Below, piece after piece: positions 62,142 to 64,000 of a stretch of DNA of 64,000 nucleotides. The translations under genes were made by a program, and so were the position numbers. This DNA is from Fuscovulum blasticum DSM 2131 (GTDB taxonomy: Bacteria > Pseudomonadota > Alphaproteobacteria > Rhodobacterales > Rhodobacteraceae). The notes beneath the pieces were generated by a model that was given only the letters and a program-made list of their open reading frames with translations, searched no databases and had not been told where the DNA came from. The stretch is from assembly GCF_003034965.1 (NCBI RefSeq), contig NZ_PZKE01000009.1:62001-126000 (forward strand), given 5' to 3'. Positions within the stretch are counted from its first letter, which is position 1; each line of letters opens with the position of its first letter.

Positions 62142-62963
62142 ATGAAACTCAAAGCCCTTTCCCTGACGCTGGCCACCACCGCGCTGGTGGCGCTGGCCCT
62201 TCCTTCGCTGGCCGAGGACAAGGCCGGAACCAATGTCAGCGCCGAAGGCACCGGCAGCGCCGGCGCGACGGCGACCCTGTCGATGGCGCATGAGCTTTAC
62301 GCGCTTGGCGTTGCCTCGGGCGATGCGCTGACCGTGCTGACGGCGGCCAAGCTGGCGGCGCAGTCGGAAGGCACCCCGCAAGAGCCGGCGGCCCTTGATC
62401 CCGCCGAATTCGAAGGCACCACGCTGGAAACCTTCCGCGCGCGGAAAGCGGCGCCGGCCGCCCCCGCGGCCCCCGCGCCGATGATGAACGAGGGCGAACC
62501 GCGCCCCGCCGGCAAGGCAACGCTGCTGACATCGGCCGGCGGGGATGAGGACGATGGCGCCGCCAAGGCCCCCGTCACCGCCGCCGAGATGTTCGCCAAG
62601 GCCAAGGAACTGGCCGGTGATGACGAGGGGCTGCTGGGCCTGATCGCGGATGCCGAGGCCGAAGGTTCGCGCGGGCGCATCGGCGGCGCGGTGACCTGGG
62701 GCTCGGCCCTGCCCAAGGGCCAGATCGACGTGTGGGAAGTGCCGTTCTATGGCAATTCCTATGCCGAGGTCGCGGTGGTGGGCGATGGCGACGCGAATCT
62801 GGACATGGTCGTCACCGACCAGAACGGCAACGTGATCTGCTATGATGTCAGTCCGTCGGACCAGGTTTATTGCGATTTCGTGCCCGCCTGGGACGGCTAT
62901 TTCTACATCACGGTCGAAAACGCCGGCCGGGCGCGCAACAGCTATTACCTGATGACGAACTGA
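62142..62963 (+). CDS. Secreted protein of unknown function, paralogue 2
   Basis: A 273-aa exported protein, signal MKLKALSLTLATTALVALALPSLAED. It has the same layout as the gene before it: helix AHELYALGVASGDALTVLTAAKLA, a Pro/Ala-rich linker, SRGRIGGAVTWGSALPKGQ, and the beta domain IDVWEVPFYGNSYAEVAVVGDG. VICYDVSPSDQVYCDFVP and YITVENAGRARNSYYLMTN close it. The paired cysteines and the terminal YLxTN are conserved between the two paralogues. A duplication is clear. The ATG at 62142 follows AGGACAG. Function unknown; envelope location inferred. Confidence 0.78.
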   Translation: MKLKALSLTLATTALVALALPSLAEDKAGTNVSAEGTGSAGATATLSMAHELYALGVASGDALTVLTAAKLAAQSEGTPQEPAALDPAEFEGTTLETFRARKAAPAAPAAPAPMMNEGEPRPAGKATLLTSAGGDEDDGAAKAPVTAAEMFAKAKELAGDDEGLLGLIADAEAEGSRGRIGGAVTWGSALPKGQIDVWEVPFYGNSYAEVAVVGDGDANLDMVVTDQNGNVICYDVSPSDQVYCDFVPAWDGYFYITVENAGRARNSYYLMTN

Positions 62964-62991
62964 GCCCGCCCGGGCCAGCGCGGAACAGTCG

Positions 62992-63020
62992 AAAGGGCGC
63001 CGGGGGTTCCGGCGCCCTTT
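62992..63020 (+). terminator. Rho-independent bidirectional terminator
   Basis: A perfect 12-base stem, AAAGGGCGCCGG (62992-63003) with CCGGCGCCCTTT (63009-63020), loop GGGTT. The T-run after the right arm serves the secreted-protein gene, and A residues on the left serve the convergent thioesterase gene. Confidence 0.85.
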
Positions 63021-63033
63021 TCGTTGCGGCGGA

Positions 63034-63474
63034 TCAGCCGGCGTCGGTCTGGCGCAGGGTCATCTGGGTCTGGATCACCATCGCGGCGGGCTTGCCGTCG
63101 CCGCGCAGGATGGTGGTCTGCCAGATCGTGGTCTTGCGGCCACGATGCAGGGGCACGGCGATGGCCGTCACCGTATCGCCCGGCAGGACGGGCCGGAAGA
63201 AGTTGGTCTTGCTTTCCAGCGTCGTCGTGCCTTCGCCCGGACCAAGATGGACGAAAGATCCGGTGCCGGCCAGATTGTCGGCCAGCGACATGATCGCCCC
63301 GCCATGCAGCACGCCGTTGCGGTTGATCAGCTCGGGGGTGACGGTCATCTGGCCCTCGATCCGGTCCGGCGTGGCATGGGTGATGCGCAGCCCAAGGTGG
63401 CGGGCATAAGGCGGCTGGTCCTGCGCCACGGGGTGGATCGTCGGCGCCGTGGCCGGGTCGTCTTGGGGGATCAT
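63034..63474 (-). CDS. PaaI family thioesterase
   Basis: A 146-aa hotdog-fold acyl-CoA thioesterase-like protein. The signature NRNGVLHGGAIMSLADNLAG contains the catalytic region (HGG and the Asp), with FVHLGPGEGTTTLESKTNFFRPV typical of the PaaI group. ATG 63474 has GGAAGG at 8 bases. It ends just before the bidirectional terminator. Substrate unknown. Confidence 0.85.
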   Translation of the reverse strand: MIPQDDPATAPTIHPVAQDQPPYARHLGLRITHATPDRIEGQMTVTPELINRNGVLHGGAIMSLADNLAGTGSFVHLGPGEGTTTLESKTNFFRPVLPGDTVTAIAVPLHRGRKTTIWQTTILRGDGKPAAMVIQTQMTLRQTDAG

Positions 63475-63519
63475 CGCGCTGCCTTCCGCTGTTCGGACGG
63501 CCAAGGTGGCCAAAAGCGA

Positions 63520-63556
63520 ACGGCCCTGCAAGGCGGAACCCGCCGGGCAGGGCCGT
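63520..63556 (-). terminator. Hairpin after the protease gene
   Basis: ACGGCCCTGC (63520-63529) pairs with GCAGGGCCGT (63547-63556), a 10-base stem with a 17-base loop. It lies 20 bases past the protease stop on the minus strand. TTTTGG follows on that strand, a weak T-run. Confidence 0.55.
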
Positions 63557-63576
63557 GGACGGCGCGACGCCAGCCG

Positions 63577-64000
63577 TCAGGGGTTGGCGGCAATCACCTC
63601 GTTCAGCCAGGGCACGAAGCGCGAGATGTTGGTATAGGCCGAGAACATCGCCGTTTCCTCGCACCCCTTGCCCGACGAGGCCGACAGGCCCCAGCTTACG
63701 ATGCCGGCCTGGATATAGCTGCCGTCTTCCAGCGGCACGACCAGCGGACCGCCGCTGTCGCCGTTGCAACTGGTCTTGCCGCCTTCAAAGGTGCCCGAGC
63801 AGATCATGTTCTCGCTGATCGGCTTCGGGGCGCGCTGGACAAGCTGGTCCCACAGGGCATAGGCGTCGTCCTCGCGCACCGACAGCACCTGCACGGCATA
63901 GGAAAAGCCGGCCGCCGCCTCTTCGGCGCGGGCTTCCATCATGGCGGTGTTGCACATTTCGCGGTCCAGCATCTGGATCTGCGCCTCGCGCAGGTCGGCG
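63577..64000 (-). CDS. Trypsin-like serine protease, C-terminal part
   Basis: The reading frame is open to the right edge, so the N-terminus is missing. About 140 residues are seen: LREAQIQMLDREMCN, the disulfide-type NMICSGTFEGGKTSCNGDSGGPLVV with catalytic Ser, GIVSWGLSASSGKGCEETAMFSAYTNISRFVPWLNEVIA. The S1A (chymotrypsin) fold is certain; four cysteines suggest secretion. His and Asp of the triad lie beyond the edge. The preceding secreted paralogues and this protease may all be exported to the envelope or medium. Confidence 0.9.
   Translation of the reverse strand, partial: ADLREAQIQMLDREMCNTAMMEARAEEAAAGFSYAVQVLSVREDDAYALWDQLVQRAPKPISENMICSGTFEGGKTSCNGDSGGPLVVPLEDGSYIQAGIVSWGLSASSGKGCEETAMFSAYTNISRFVPWLNEVIAANP

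Overview
The window is GC-rich DNA (most genes show strong G/C third positions) from an alphaproteobacterium, most likely a member of the Rhodobacterales (Rhodobacter/Paracoccus-like). The grounds are the family content: a fused MrpA/B Pha-type antiporter, an FrcRBCAK fructose system, a two-domain ALDH16, a DeoC plus ALDH pair, two-gene sulfonate ABC units, an NADH-dehydrogenase-like/SelD fusion, and the composite intergenic repeats ending in CGGGATATTT. It reads as chromosome. Two low-GC genes look acquired. No IS element, CRISPR array or rRNA was seen.

Region 1 (1-11.7 kb, all minus strand) is the most interesting part. It is a contiguous sulfur locus built around a Family 2A encapsulin (SrpI-type shell) and its cysteine desulfurase cargo, which carries a long disordered N-terminal tail. 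Upstream is a 51-aa membrane protein. Downstream are a small unknown protein, two CMD/AhpD-fold proteins that have lost the usual CxxC, an O-acetylhomoserine/O-acetylserine sulfhydrylase-like enzyme, a GST-like protein, a SrpH/EpsC serine acetyltransferase, a taurine-type ABC importer (tauABC) and the start of a second Tat-exported binding protein. I infer that the locus imports organosulfur, makes cysteine or methionine, and stores or traffics sulfur in a nanocompartment. The TauC permease carries a beta-sandwich of the tandem-95/cadherin-like type inserted in its first periplasmic loop.

Region 2 (11.9-20.5 kb) holds GDP-mannose synthesis (phosphomannomutase, ManC), L-lactate dehydrogenase, a low-GC P63C-domain gene under an unusual array of GCAAGCAT boxes, trpA, a VOC protein, YchF and tRNA-Ser(GCU). 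Region 3 (20.7-31.5 kb) is nitrogen and small-molecule catabolism: an aminotransferase/gamma-glutamylamine-synthetase pair, CbiX plus LysR, a DUF1028-RidA-Rieske oxygenase cluster, an SGNH hydrolase, ArsC, adenine deaminase and an EamA exporter.

Region 4 (31.5-43.7 kb) has the fructose system (frcR divergent from frcBCAK, with a palindromic operator), the seven-subunit-equivalent Mrp/Pha antiporter operon and a convergent NhaD, together giving sugar uptake and pH/Na+ homeostasis. Region 5 (43.9-51.7 kb) has deoC, ALDH16, a potassium channel with a zinc ribbon, a GAPDH divergent from an IclR regulator, and a DUF533 protein. Region 6 (51.7-53.2 kb) is a low-GC membrane-anchored unknown lying against the 3' end of a tRNA-Met whose acceptor stem carries a mismatch, a possible island junction. 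Region 7 (53.2-64 kb) has a hydantoinase A, sigma-54, the SelD fusion and MnmH (selenouridine in tRNA), ArgE, two tandem paralogous secreted proteins, a PaaI thioesterase and a trypsin-like protease cut by the right edge.

All assignments rest on reading the sequence and recalled family features; no database search was run.
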